From: Macrophomina tecta
Taxonomy: Eukaryota; Ascomycota; Dothideomycetes; Botryosphaeriales; Botryosphaeriaceae
Direction: 5' to 3'
DNA length: 64,000 bases
Assembly: GCA_024180945.1 (NCBI GenBank)
Contig: JAKSGN010000001.1
Location: 62,001-126,000, forward strand
This document shows, in pieces, positions 10,771-22,038 of the stretch (the stretch's first letter is position 1; every line of letters starts with the position of its first letter). The position numbers and the translations under genes were made by a program. The notes under the pieces are model-generated. The model saw only the letters and a list, made by a program, of their open reading frames with translations. It was not told the origin of the DNA and searched no databases.

Positions 10771-13425
10771 CGAGTTTGAGCAATCTCGCGGTTTTGAAAA
10801 GAATGCACTTTGCTGAGGAATCAGTAGGATCCAGGGGACCTGGAATTTTGAGATAAGTAGATTTTACGCATTTATAATTAATCAAAATAGCACTCTTACC
10901 AACGGCACATTACAACAGCTAGTAAAGTAAACTTGGGATGGGCCACACGTTTAAGTTTAGTCCAATGCGCTTGCCGCCGACCAGGACCAGGAAACTTCAC
11001 ACAATGGCAGGGATCTTTTGTTCGGTTCGAACAGAGCGAAAAAATTCAAAGTTGACATGCAACTCATATTTCGTCTCTATAGCACACTTCCAGGTTCAAC
11101 GTAAGCTTGCAAAGCTGCCCGTGAAGAGGACACTGTAAGCACAAATATTTCTTATTGGAGCGCTTAGTGGGGATGCCGGGCCGGTTTTAACCTTCGGCTG
11201 GCAGGTACGTAAACCGAACGATCAACAACAACGCGGCACTGTTACATTGGCTTGCAAATTCAGTCTGGCCGCAGTTTGCTTAGAACCGCCTCCTTCTGCG
11301 CCTTGTTCGAGCACCTCCTTCGGCGGATTCTACTTATGATCATTTGCTGGCCAGTTGCGAGGTCGCGTGTCGCGTCCACCGTCGGGAGGCCGCAGAACAC
11401 GATTAATTGTCCCGATGCATCACATCTACAATACCTTGAGAATAGAATACGACTTAAAGGCGGCAGAAAAATGGGCAGACTGCGCTGATGGTTTGCAATT
11501 GTTCGACGAAGAAAATAGTTTCTTACCAACACCACGTTAAGGTGGTAACAAACACTCCTCGAGTTAACAGAAACATATTTTGAGGCGGTCCAGGTGTCCC
11601 GCCAGAGAGCATCTTCACAAGCGCCTGTCGATTTAAAGCTAGTATGGATGTCCCTTCGTGCCTACGACGAGACGGGCATACCAGGCCTACCGGATTTGTA
11701 AGAGCACGAATCGTTCTACACTTTCCGTTCATCTACTTGACTGGCTGGCCTACCTAGTCGGCGAAATGAAGACTTCGGGGGCTCGGCTGCTGAACCTACC
11801 AGGGATAGAGGGAGTGCGATGGAAATAGTTCATCCGCAACAGCAGCACCATAGACAGTTATGAAGAGATGATATATCAAATTGTAAGGCGCAAATGATGC
11901 CGATTCAAATGTCGATGAGGAAGAAGATGTAGTTGAGCAATCAGTGGGCGACACTGGTCAGGCCGACCAGTTCGCAGACAAGATAGGCTATCGACGCATA
12001 CTGAAACTTGTTTGAGACGCTGGGCTGCCCGAGATTTCCAGGCATAGAAACACCACGCTTTTCTCCGGAGCAATATATCCTACCTCTCCGGGGGCATATG
12101 CTCGCGGCGATGCAATTCCATCAAATGCGTACCTAGAAGTAATAGTCTCACTGGAAATATAATCGTGATGCAGTTGCAATGCGGTTCGTTAATTGGAAAT
12201 CGGGTGCGAAATCGAGTGGAAAACCAGAAAGTATATCTGCATCAACCGCGTTTTCAACAAGTACTTTCAAGAGACGTGAAAGATAGTATTACTCTGGCTC
12301 CCGATCAAAGTGGGAGCGACCTAGCAGACACCTCCGGGACATAGATCACATTCGGGGTCAAATGGCGTCGGTTACCGAACGAAGCGTAGCGTGTTCAGGC
12401 ATTAAAAGGTGCCCCATATTAATTCTCGCCGTAGGAAAACATTTCTAAATTCCTAGGGCTGACTAAGGTCTCTATTTTAATTTCGCTCTCTTTCTTTGCC
12501 TGGCGTACTGGCTTGTTCCGACGCCGGGATCTGCACCTGTCCTGCACCAGCCCCCTCCCGTTTTCCACCACTCTCATTTTTCATTGCGATTCAAACTGCC
12601 ATTCACTTATTAGCATCACTTGGCCTCTACTTCTTCATATAATATCGCATATTTCCTCCGCTTGGTGTACTCTTGCTGACTACTTCCGCGACTTCTCCGT
12701 CTCGCAAATCCATGTGTATAGTCTAACCAGAACGCAACGGGCTGAAAATACAGCTCATTTCTTCTTTGCCTCGTTCTATTCGCTTTGTGCCTTTTTCCTT
12801 GGTCAGCGGTATGACGTGTGGTTGCGCGAGGAGATTTGGACTGTTCTTTGATGTACATATGAGCGTGAGGTGCACCGCTCCGCAATCACCTTCATTTCAT
12901 ATACTGCCTGTTCCTACTTAGACTTCTATACGTGGTATGCTAGTCGGATGAACCTTCGTTAGTTTGAGGTACATGTAAATAGAGTTAGATCCGACCAGAG
13001 ATTACCTGCTGTTATCCTCACCAAGACCATTATGCCCTTTCCTACCGGTCTTCTTTCTTATTATCTACTTTTTCGCCTCTTCTCTTCTTCTTAAAAGAAA
13101 GTAAGAAAACTCCCCCGCAATCCGTAACCCCCAAATGGACTGTAAGGAATTATGTGAAAATAACCCCAAGCTCGAAGGCCATTCTCAACACCGCGTGGAG
13201 TATTTGAAACAATATCTAAGAAAAAAAAAGCTGTCCTTTCCTACCGCTATCACATATACCCTCACAAGGGCACAAAAAATCCGCACAGTAATCACGCATT
13301 AGACTTTTGACTAAGTCATTCTGCAGGGACCTTAGCGCTTGCTTATAGTAGCAGCTCCCTTCTTTGAATTATACGAAGTCATAGGAGATGTTAGATCAAT
13401 CACGTGTATGTGGCTTTTGCCAAGT
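10771..13425. other. Gene-poor interval
   Basis: About 2.7 kb with only short ORFs that lack domains, codon bias or splice continuity. A 112-aa plus-strand ORF at 12513-12851 is low complexity and I do not trust it. It probably contains the P450 promoter at its left end. It is less GC-rich than flanking coding DNA. Confidence 0.5.
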
Positions 13426-13640
13426 TGTTGGAATATTTGATTTAGTAGTGTTTTGGATTTAGTTATGTCTTATACTCGTTGCACACTTGTCTTAGTAGGT
13501 AAGCAAGTTACATACCCGTTTACCCTAGTAGGTAGAATAGGTATAAGGGAAGCCCGTACGGCCTCCCTCTACTAGATATGCCACTCATTCCAATTGATTC
13601 TTTTATCATTGATCAAGCCGTCACACCACTTGTTCCAACA
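13426..13640. repeat. Possible solo LTR (Copia-like), 215 bp
   Basis: The segment begins TGTTGGAA and ends TTCCAACA, a perfect 8-bp terminal inverted repeat with the TG...CA ends usual for LTRs, and its start resembles common Ty1/Copia LTR ends. I see no second copy in the window, no clear primer-binding site or polypurine tract, and the flanking 5 bp (CAAGT and GGAGA) do not match, so it would be an old or recombined copy. Confidence 0.35.
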
Positions 13641-14304
13641 GGAGATTATCGAGACGACGTCTACCAGCACGGATCCTTAGATGGGCTTTTCTGCTCCAGT
13701 ATTGCAGTATCTTTCCCTTTTTCTTCTGCTTAGTCATCTATCAGCCGTGCTCCAGGGACGGAGAAGGAGCGAAACACATCTTGCTTTCTTGGGAGAGAAG
13801 TTAGTATATCTGCCTCAGGAAGTACTCTTCCAAGAGCATAGCAGCATGATATAGTCGGTCGTTATCAAGATTGACTCAAGAGGAGAACTAGCACGCGAGA
13901 TTCCCAAGAGGATTTATTAATATGATAGGAAAAGAAAAGCGAGAAGAACACCTGTCCTATGCTGCAGGGACATATGCGGCTAGGCCGAGTCCTCTTTCGG
14001 TTCTCTTCCTACGGAGCTTTACGGCCATTAACAAACATGATATCCGCACTAGGACGTTTTCCGGAGGTTGCATGTTCAGCTGAGATGATGCTGGTTTTCT
14101 AAGTATAATATATGTTGTGAACGGCTAAGGTTAGATAACAATGGAGGCCGAAATCGTTGGACTTGGTAAGACTTTCGAAACGTTAGACCTTAAGGAACAC
14201 TCAAATCTCGAAATAGCATAGAAAATAGCCAGGGTGTTAGATATTAAATATTATGAATCTACGTTAATTAGCGTTATAACTTCGAGAACAAGCGCGAAGG
14301 CTAG
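13641..14304. other. AT-rich noncoding interval
   Basis: 664 bp with no supported gene, AT-rich in its right half, downstream of the minus-strand receptor-like gene. It may be degraded repeat sequence. Confidence 0.4.
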
Positions 14305-15796
14305 TTACTTCGAAGATATAATACTTCCCGCTGAGCCTAACCGCTGGTAGCTATCAGCTTGCTCCGGCAGATGCTCTGAGTTTAATCTGACCTCACTCGG
14401 GCACTCCATGACGCCGCCAATTGGCAGAACGGCTGAAGCACCAAACCGCGACGAGGCAGGCGGCCGGAAACCCAGCTCTACATCCTTGTCCCGGGTTAGC
14501 CCTTTACTGCGGGAGCCAGACTCGCTCGACCGAGTGAAGAAGCTCGCGGGAAAGCAGCTCGCGAGGTATCTGCCCACGGCGCCGAAGTTCACCGCGGACT
14601 TGACAGTGGGTAGGCAGCAGGCGATGAGGGCTACGGTGGTCTCGATCATCGTCCAAAACATTTCGGCGCTGACGATGCCAACGACATCGTAGTTGGGCAG
14701 ACCGACGACGGTGTCCTTGTGAATGGCGGCTGCGATGTGTCAGTGTGAAGGAGCGGCGCAAGGTGAGGTGGCACACTGACCTGATGGGATGCCGGCCTCG
14801 ATGAAGATAGACATGCGGAGGAAAGCGGCGGCAGTGGCGCTGGAGGAAGGTCAGCGGCGGCAAGGATGCGCTTGCGAGTGACGGCTTACAACGCGCCAAG
14901 CATGAAACAGCTACAAAGGTACAGCTTCCTCGACCACGGCGTTCGGAGCTTGATGATCTGCGGAAGGGGTCAGACGGGCAGGGCGTGAGCGTGGTTTGGA
15001 GGCTGACTGACCCAGGGCAACGGCAGGACGAGAACGGCGAGATCGAGGGCGGCATCGAGAATGGTGTAGATGATGGTGGGCATGAACCCAAACGGACAGC
15101 GAGCGGCGATGTGGGAGAGCGAGCCCCAGTTGGCGGCAAACTCGGTGCCGCAGTCGAAGAAGAGGCCGAAGAAGAAGACGGTCATCCAGCAGACGATGAG
15201 GGCGATGAGAGACCAGCTCGCAATGTCGAAGGCGCGGCCGACGATAAGACGGCGGCAGAAGAAGACGGCGGCCAGCTTCACGAAGCCGAGAGCCAGCGGC
15301 TGCAGGAAGAGCACCACCCAGACGACCTTGGAGAGGATGACCCATTTCGGAGTGACGCTGGTGATCCAGCGCTGGCCCTCGAGCTCCTCGGAATGTGCGC
15401 CGATGGAGCCTTTGGCCGCTCCCCAGACGATCATGGTGGACATTGCCGCAACGAGAACCTGCGCGGCGGGCGCGTGCGTTAGCAGATCTTCACCACCGAA
15501 ATGACGGCACGCGGGCATACCAAGGCCAAAAGGCAAAACAGATCGTCCAGATGCGATCCGAGCACGATCGCATTGACGGCCCGCTGCAGCTGATCCACCT
15601 TGCGCCTCTTGACCAGCCGCAGCGCCACGGCCAGCGTGGCCAAAGCCGTCAGGACGACGGTGAGCACGATGGTGCTCGTCGGCGTGATCAGATACATGTG
15701 CCGGGAGTCTGATGGCAGGAAGGGCTGTAACCAAGATAAGGTAGAGGAGCGGCCCCCTATGAGTGAACGAGGGCGTCTGTGCAGGGGGGAGGCCAC
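14305..15796 (-). CDS. Rhodopsin-domain integral membrane protein (PTH11-like receptor family)
   Basis: Seven-helix fungal membrane protein with the Pfam Rhodopsin (PF20684-type) fold found in PTH11-like putative GPCRs. Several short introns interrupt it; one is resolved as GTATGC...GCAG, joining CLLALV to LVAAMSTMIVWG. Conserved pieces follow in order: WVVLFLQPLALGFVKLAAVFF, CWMTVFFFGLFFDCGTEFA, PFGFMPTIIYTILDAALDL, LPLPW, LRTPWSRKLYLCSCFMLGAL, then METTVALIA-type helix residues (FWTMIETTVALIACCLPT). A ~75-residue charged cytosolic tail follows the last helix. The start is either 15796 or the MYLITPTST methionine about 33 codons later; the latter gives a shorter N-terminus. Divergent from the UstYa-like gene across ~0.5 kb. 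Ligand unknown. Confidence 0.75.
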
Positions 15797-16303
15797 GGCC
15801 GCCTTCGCAATCCAGAAGGCTCGATCAACGCCATGCAGCCACCAGGCTCTTCAGTGCGATGCTCGTCGAGCCGCGCGGGGACTGCCGGCTGCGACACGAG
15901 CGTTTGCCTCTGGCGCCTTCCGCGCGCATCCAAGCTGCGACTCCCTCCCGTGCCTTATACTGCAAGGCGTGGGCTTGGAAATGTGCCGACGCGCCCTCGC
16001 ACAGACTTCGATACCACGAGCGATGCGCAGGGGCAATGCTTGGCAGCCCGCGCTCATCTCCGAGTGGCGCAATCCGCATGAAGGATGTGTTCCAGACGGG
16101 GTGAAATCTAGCGCGGTTGCTAAAGAAGACGACAGGCCCAGCGCCATCCTGCACCTCCAATTTCCCTTCGTCTTCAACCGAAAGTTTGACAGAGTCGCAC
16201 TTGCGCCATCTCTGCTCCCGTGCGCCTGGGCGTGCGCGTCCGGCGCGGTACTTCTTGCCCGGCTTCTGCCCTCTGCCGGGCATGAGTCTTGGGTGGCGCG
16301 AAG
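15797..16303. promoter_or_regulatory. Divergent intergenic region
   Basis: 507 bp between the divergent receptor-like and UstYa-like genes, so it should carry both promoters. Overlapping ORFs on both strands have no domain content. Confidence 0.45.
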
Positions 16304-17283
16304 ATGCCGTTGCCGGCCGACGATCGAATGGACCTGGAGCACCATCCGCGAGACGATGCTGGCGAAGAGCGTGACGGGCTGCTCGATCAAGACGCCGGAC
16401 ATGGCTCTGGGAAGCTCCGCCGCCGCGACGCCTGGGATACGAGGGGCTTCGTCATCGTCGCCCTGGTGCTTTCGAACCTCGTTCTCGCCGCCATCTTGGT
16501 CTTCTCGAACCGCGCGCAAATCCCGCCAGCTGGAGCAGACCAAGCCGCCGGTGATGTTGGCGAGTAGCCCCCCGGGTCTCCCGTACGCACTGTGCTAACC
16601 CACCGCGCGCAGCCGTCGTACCGCAATTGCCAGCAAAGCTCGTGCAATTCCATTGGAACACTCCATACAGCTCCCCGAACGACACTGAGGCGGACCCGCT
16701 GTGGGACGCCATAACCCCAGCGCACGGCCATATCGCCGTTGACCACAACTGGGCAGAGCAGCACAACTGGCGCACGTCCATGTCGGTTCCCGGCACCAAC
16801 GGGTCCAAGGGTCTGTATCTGCTGGAGTCCTACCACCAATTGCATTGCCTGGTAGGCATTCCCGGTCAGACTCCACCGCGAGCGGGCCATTCGCTCACAC
16901 GTGCGCAGAAAATTGTCCGCGAGACCCTTTTGCAGCTTGCTCGCGGCGCCACGCCGAGATACCCTGTCCAGCACGCTCGGCATTGCATGGATTATTTCCG
17001 ACAGGTACTCCCTCTCGTCAGCCTTGTCTTGTCGTCGTCTCATCCCATATACCAGTTCGTCATGTGTCATGCCGATAACACTCCTCTCTACACGATTGGC
17101 GACCACACAGCCGGTGACGGACAGACCCACGTGTGCAAGGACTGGGATGCGCTGCGCAACTACGCCACAGAGAATTCCGCCTGCTTCCGGGATCGCGTGG
17201 GCTTCGAGACGTTGGAGGAGCAATTCGGTCACTGCGACGATGGGACTGACGGCCTCTCTCCCGCTATCGCCGCGACGGGATGA
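16304..17283 (+). CDS. UstYa/DUF3328-family oxidase
   Basis: Member of the DUF3328 (UstYa-like) family, membrane-anchored enzymes that carry out oxidative cyclisation, hydroxylation or chlorination in fungal RiPP and other natural-product pathways. Exons join(16304..16550, 16613..16851, 16909..17004, 17056..17283), 269 aa, all GT-AG and in phase. One transmembrane helix (FVIVALVLSNLVLAAILVF) follows a charged N-terminus. The two signature HxxHC-type motifs are present: YHQLHCL at the end of exon 2 and HARHCMDYFRQ at the end of exon 3. An FHWNTPYSS element precedes them. The first ATG in frame is at 16304. Neighbours are a receptor-like protein and a small secreted protein, not UstYb, tyrosinase or a repeated precursor, so no pathway can be assigned. 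Confidence 0.88.
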
Positions 17284-18520
17284 GTCTCGACACCAGAACA
17301 CGGAACGACGATTGGCGCTGGTGTGGACGTTTCAAGGAGGCAAGAGTCGGAGGATTTCAGCCTCAAGCCGTGAGCAAAGGAAGGGCGGAGAATTAATGGT
17401 GAAACATGGGGGACCATGCTCGAGTGGCGGATGGCCCTGGGCTGCGGCTGGCATTCGAGGAGGAATAAGCTGTTTGCACACGGGAGAGAGCACTCGTCTG
17501 GAGCTATCGAAAAGCCACCGGCAACCACCGGCCATCGAGGCTGACAGCGAGGGATTGCATGCGTACGTGCATGAGTCTGCCCAGGCGTTTTCCATCTTCC
17601 AGAGCGAGCTACGCAGCCATCAAGAATAATACTCTGTCTTGGATTCATCACCAGAGCTACATCACCCCTGCCGCTCACCTCGTCTGGGAGACCCGACTAG
17701 TTTGCCAGGGTGTGGCGCTTTCGATGCCGCCCACGCGAGATCAAACGTCCGCGCAACGCTAAGACGCGCACCGTGCTCGCACTAAGCCTGTTCCTCTCTG
17801 CAGTTCATGCTAAAATATCGCGATGGCGAGGACTTACTCGCCGGGTGCGCGTCTAGTGTTCTTTGCAGCACTTAATTAGCTTTCGGTTTAGCACGGATGC
17901 GGGCAAAGAGCAGATAGGGGTAGATACAAGAGGCCTCGCCTGCGTATTCGCCTTAGGTTCCGTCGCTAGCGTTGGGCGTTTCCTTCTTCCGTATTTTAAT
18001 TTAGCATTGAAGGCCTGAAAACGGCTGCGGCTCTGTCCAGACGGTTCATCCTTACGGCCTTCCAAGAACCGTTTCATCCTGTCGGCCAGCCCATTTGCTG
18101 CAGAATGACGTCCCTCGAATTCTAGAATCTTTCCTCGCTTTCCTCGCTTTCCTCGTCCGGGTGTAGTACGTACATCCCCCAGCCATGTAAGCACACAATC
18201 CCCCACGATTCGGAGGCTTCCACATCCGACCAGCTACCCATGCGCCACGCAGACGGCCGAGCCCCAGTTAGCAGCCATCGTGGACTCCACCGACAGGCCA
18301 AGGTGCCGAAGAACTCGCCTGTTGTATATGAAGGGCCCAGGATCTTCCAATGCTCATCCATGTCCGTCATTGCCTCGTCCAGCCTTCTCGCCGGTCGATA
18401 ACAGAGAGTCTTATTATTCCATTCCTTCGTTATTGCATAGACTCGCATATCAGTGCACTCCCCCTTTTTTTTCTTTTTTTTTTTGCACAGTCACTGCCAT
18501 ACTTTCATTTGACATACATC
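17284..18520. other. Intergenic interval
   Basis: About 1.2 kb with overlapping short ORFs on both strands but no domain, signal peptide or splice-consistent gene. The right end holds a pyrimidine-rich tract (about 18460-18485) just before the small secreted protein, as in many fungal core promoters. Confidence 0.45.
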
Positions 18521-19226
18521 ATGAAGTCTTTCGTTTCCACGTTTCTTTTTACCGCGCTGGGCGTGTCATCGCTCGTTCTCGCTGCACCAGCCACGCAGCC
18601 GGAGTCTGAAGATGTGCGGCCATCCCTGCTTTCAGATGTTGGTGATGCAGTGAAAGACACAAAGGAATCGGTGGACGGAGTGGTAGGCTCGACTTTGGCT
18701 GGCGCGACTGGAATTCGTGAGTGGTCTTCCCCCATGCCCGAATGAGAAACAGTACTGATATCATTGCAAGTTGAGGGCTTTTGTTCAGCCGAGTACAAAT
18801 GCGAAGTCAACGTCACTGGCCCGATTACATCCTTGCTCATAGACGGCGGCAACTACAGTGCGTGCTCCTACTTCACCTCTGTCCCGGCCACGCTCTGAAA
18901 GCATCCCTACCAACAATCCTTCCACAAATGCTGACTGTCTATGGGAACCAGCCGACCAAGTGTCCATAGCTGGGTGGTGTGACAAAGGTCACTGCTATGC
19001 TGGCACCAACAATAATCTGGCCTTGCCTCAAATCGTTCCTTTCGACATCACTTGCGACAACAACACTCCCAACGGCGAATGCAAGGGCACACTTGCTGGC
19101 GATGTCAAAGCAATATTCGACAATGGAAACGAGGTTGAACTCTGGGGCTGGCTGACGCCTTCAGGATACTGCAAGGGAGGCGTTTGCGTTGCGTCCATCA
19201 ATGCGTTGGGCGACCCAGCCTACTAA
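18521..19226 (+). CDS. Small secreted cysteine-rich protein (effector-like, unknown function)
   Basis: No family recognised. The ATG at 18521 opens a strong signal peptide ending near LVLAAPA. Exon 1 is 18521..18716 and exon 2 18771..18857, joined in phase through GTGAGT...GCAAG. The next intron is less certain: donor GTGCGT at 18858 and an acceptor near 18952 keep phase and give a mature protein of about 185 residues. Cysteine pairs are spaced along the protein (GFCSAEYKC, GWCDKGHCYAG, DITCDN, GECKG, SGYCKGGVC), suggesting disulphides in an extracellular protein. There is one N-glycosylation sequon (NVT). Small size, secretion and Cys content fit a candidate effector, but that is inference only. 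Confidence 0.65.
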
Positions 19227-19995
19227 TGATCGAAACCTCGACGCCAAATTCTCCTTCGCCTATATTTGCACCCTTCTCTACTTGGTGCTTTTGCAAGCCA
19301 ATCCCATTGTTAACACTCATGGAATCAAAAGGCCTCTCTCTCTCAAACGATCATTCGAGCATTTTTCGCGGAGCTTTGGCAGTGCCACCTACAATGAGTC
19401 AGCTAATTCCTATCGGTGCTCCGCCTGAGCCTTCACCGGGATATGCTGCATTGCTCACCGTGGGTGAAATCGCATTGGAAGCTCCTGTCGTGGCGACTGT
19501 AACGCCAACTCCTCCGGTTCTATTACATCCTCGTCATCAAACAGGAGTCACTGCGTGCGAAAGCCTCCCGACTGTGGCAATCACTGCCGTGCTGTGACAG
19601 CTTTGTCTCTGCTCTTCACCCTAGCGTTATCGAGCAGGTTTCTGCCATGATTCGAGCTGGAGGCGCAATGCATGGGGATTTAGGCTGCCTTTAGAAGTTG
19701 GAAACAGAAAAAATGTTTCTTCGCACTCTGTTGGTTGTAAAGCGGCCAACACGATGGGCAGCGAACGTGTTCTTCTCAGCTCGTTCGATGTGTCCAGGAT
19801 TTCACTCCCCTTGTCTCCCCAGTGTTGTTGCCCCGCTGATGCTCGTATTTCCCCCGCATTTACCCCAGACCTCGCGTCAATGTATGCCGACCCTACTTTC
19901 CGCGAACGGCCTCTACATTTATCAGTCCGTGTGGCATGCACAGTAATTTGTATCTTTCCCATCACCGGCAGACTGGCCGAAGCATCACATTGATA
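19227..19995. promoter_or_regulatory. Intergenic: GH78 upstream region
   Basis: 769 bp between two plus-strand genes. No supported gene; presumably the 3' UTR of the small secreted protein and the promoter of the rhamnosidase-like gene. Confidence 0.45.
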
Positions 19996-21978
19996 ATGCA
20001 TCTTTCTTCCCGCATTGGCGTATTGTTACCGCTCGTTGCAGCTGCACTCCATTGCGCTGACGCAGCAGATGAACCATGGAAGCGTTTCATTCTGAGTCCG
20101 CACTCTCGGACAGTCCAGCCCATCTCTGTCCATTCCATCTCGGGAGACGCCACCGTGACATCAAACTCCGATGGCATCGTCCTCACATTAAACCCTTCTG
20201 CCCAAGTCAGCCTGGATTTTGGAGTTGAAGTGGGCGGCCTTTTAAGCTTCAACACCAAAACCGAAGCGAGTTCTACCCCACTGCTGGCGCTCGCATTTGC
20301 AGAATCCCCACTCAACGTCAGAGACATATCAGACGACGCCACTGGCTCGGTTGCGTCGCAAGACTGGGATAGGGAACTCAACGTCAGTCTGCCTAAGGGC
20401 GTTTGGCATTACTCGATGCCCGCGGAGAGATTCCGTGGAGGATTCCGATTTGTGACCATCACAGCAAGAGCTCCGATTGTCCTCACGAACATAACGTGCG
20501 GCATCGGCTTTTCTCCATCCCAGGCGGACTTGACGGACTACTCCGGTCACTTTTTCGCGCCTCAAGACGAGCTTCTCACTAGAATCTGGTACGCTGGAGC
20601 TTACACCACACAAACGAACATTGGTCCTGCAAACTCCGGCCGCTTCTTGCCTCAGGTAAGACCAGGCTGGTCATACAATTCAAGCGCCGGCGTGGCCGGG
20701 CCTCTCCTGATGGATGGGGCAAAACGAGACCGGGCCGTGTGGCCTGGGGACCATGGTATTTCCGGACAGACCGCCTTGCTGGCATTGGGTGAAGCTGGAC
20801 TGCAAGCATTCCACAATTCCCTGGAGACAATGTTCTACTACCAAAATAGCACCACTGGAAGATTTCCATATGCCGGGCCCTCAACTCGATCATTCAACGG
20901 ACGAAACGCCAGCGACACGTACCACGCCTGGAATTTGATAGCCATTTATAACTACGCCATCTTCACTGGCGACCAAGCATGGGTCGAAGGCCACTGGAAG
21001 AACATTAGTCGTGGCGTAGACTACATCTTGGCTGGTCTCAATAACACGGTGGGTTTACACAACCAGTCAACGCGTTACGACTGGGGACGGCAAGGCGCCG
21101 GAGAATACAACAGCGCTCTCAATGCTCTTGACTACCATGCTCTGAACAGGCTGTCGTCTTTGGCTGTCTCCTTGCAGAAGACAGACCTGGCCTCGAGCTG
21201 GATGGCGGCAGCAGCACGTCTTAAAGCAGCATACAACAAGTTCCTATGGGATTTCGACATTTCTTTGTACAGAGACAACACGACCACCTCACTCCATCCA
21301 CAAGATGGAAATGCTTTTGCGCTACTTTTCAACTTGACGGAAAATACAGGGCAAGCTGCAGCGCTCAGCCTAGCCCTTACCGGCAACTGGAACAGCATTG
21401 GACCAGTGACGCCGGAGTTACCTGATGTAATATCTCCGTTCATTTCCGGTGTTGAAGTTCTTGGCCATTTCAAGGCTGGAAACGCTTCAAGGGCTTTGCA
21501 ACTGACACGCCGCCTCTGGGGATACCTGCTCGATTCTCCAATCATGACCGGAAGCACGTTTGCAGAAGGCCTGGCCGCGAATGGAAGCCTGTATTACAGG
21601 GGCGCTTCAGGGTACAACTTCGATGCAGCATACACCAGCATGAGTCACAGCTGGTCATCCGCCCCAACGATTGCATTGACCACACGGATGGCAGGGCTAG
21701 AGATCACCGGGTGGCTGGAATGGACATTCGCGCCGCAACCGGGAGGACTGAGTGAGGCAATGAGCGGGTTCCGAACCCCATTCGGCCATTTCCGGGTGGA
21801 GTGGGTCGTACGCAACGGTACTTTTACCGCTACCTTGGAAACTCCGCCTGGGACAACCGGATCCGTCAATTTGCCTTGGCACTGCGAGAGTGTTACTATT
21901 GACGGCCTCAGATGGACGGAGCTTTCTGTCAAAGGCGGCAGCACTCACTTCTTGCACGCATCTGGCTGTCAAGAGTAG
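19996..21978 (+). CDS. Secreted GH78 alpha-L-rhamnosidase-like glycoside hydrolase
   Basis: Intronless gene of 660 aa from the ATG at 19996, which gives a clean signal peptide (MHLSSRIGVLLPLVAAALHC). GH78 enzymes remove terminal alpha-L-rhamnose from pectic polysaccharides and plant glycosides. The N-terminal third is beta-rich. The (alpha/alpha)6 barrel begins around residue 200 with the family signature DGAKRDRAVWPGDHG, which carries conserved acidic residues; TYHAWNLIAIYNYAIFTGD and YDWGRQGAGEYNSALNALDY follow. The C-terminal beta-domain ends in a WHCESVTIDG pattern. More than ten N-x-S/T sequons agree with secretion. An in-frame upstream extension to 19936 lacks an ATG and was not used. 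The fungal short GH78 subgroup includes members whose rhamnosidase activity is unproven. Confidence 0.85.
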   Translation: MHLSSRIGVLLPLVAAALHCADAADEPWKRFILSPHSRTVQPISVHSISGDATVTSNSDGIVLTLNPSAQVSLDFGVEVGGLLSFNTKTEASSTPLLALAFAESPLNVRDISDDATGSVASQDWDRELNVSLPKGVWHYSMPAERFRGGFRFVTITARAPIVLTNITCGIGFSPSQADLTDYSGHFFAPQDELLTRIWYAGAYTTQTNIGPANSGRFLPQVRPGWSYNSSAGVAGPLLMDGAKRDRAVWPGDHGISGQTALLALGEAGLQAFHNSLETMFYYQNSTTGRFPYAGPSTRSFNGRNASDTYHAWNLIAIYNYAIFTGDQAWVEGHWKNISRGVDYILAGLNNTVGLHNQSTRYDWGRQGAGEYNSALNALDYHALNRLSSLAVSLQKTDLASSWMAAAARLKAAYNKFLWDFDISLYRDNTTTSLHPQDGNAFALLFNLTENTGQAAALSLALTGNWNSIGPVTPELPDVISPFISGVEVLGHFKAGNASRALQLTRRLWGYLLDSPIMTGSTFAEGLAANGSLYYRGASGYNFDAAYTSMSHSWSSAPTIALTTRMAGLEITGWLEWTFAPQPGGLSEAMSGFRTPFGHFRVEWVVRNGTFTATLETPPGTTGSVNLPWHCESVTIDGLRWTELSVKGGSTHFLHASGCQE

Positions 21979-22038
21979 TAAAAGATTGCTGGCCGGTCCC
22001 AACGTCTTCATCTTTACACCAATCACCGTCCGCGAGAC

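Noticed and set aside
15600..16598. 332-codon plus-strand ORF across the receptor/UstYa promoter
   Set aside because: It overlaps real exons of both flanking genes in other frames and has no recognisable domain.
15797..19226. RiPP (dikaritin-type) precursor near the UstYa-like gene
   Set aside because: No secreted protein with repeated core peptides and Kex2 KR sites is visible; the nearby small secreted protein is Cys-rich and non-repetitive.
19936..19995. N-terminal extension of the GH78 protein
   Set aside because: ATG at 19996 gives a clean signal peptide; the extra residues would precede and spoil it.
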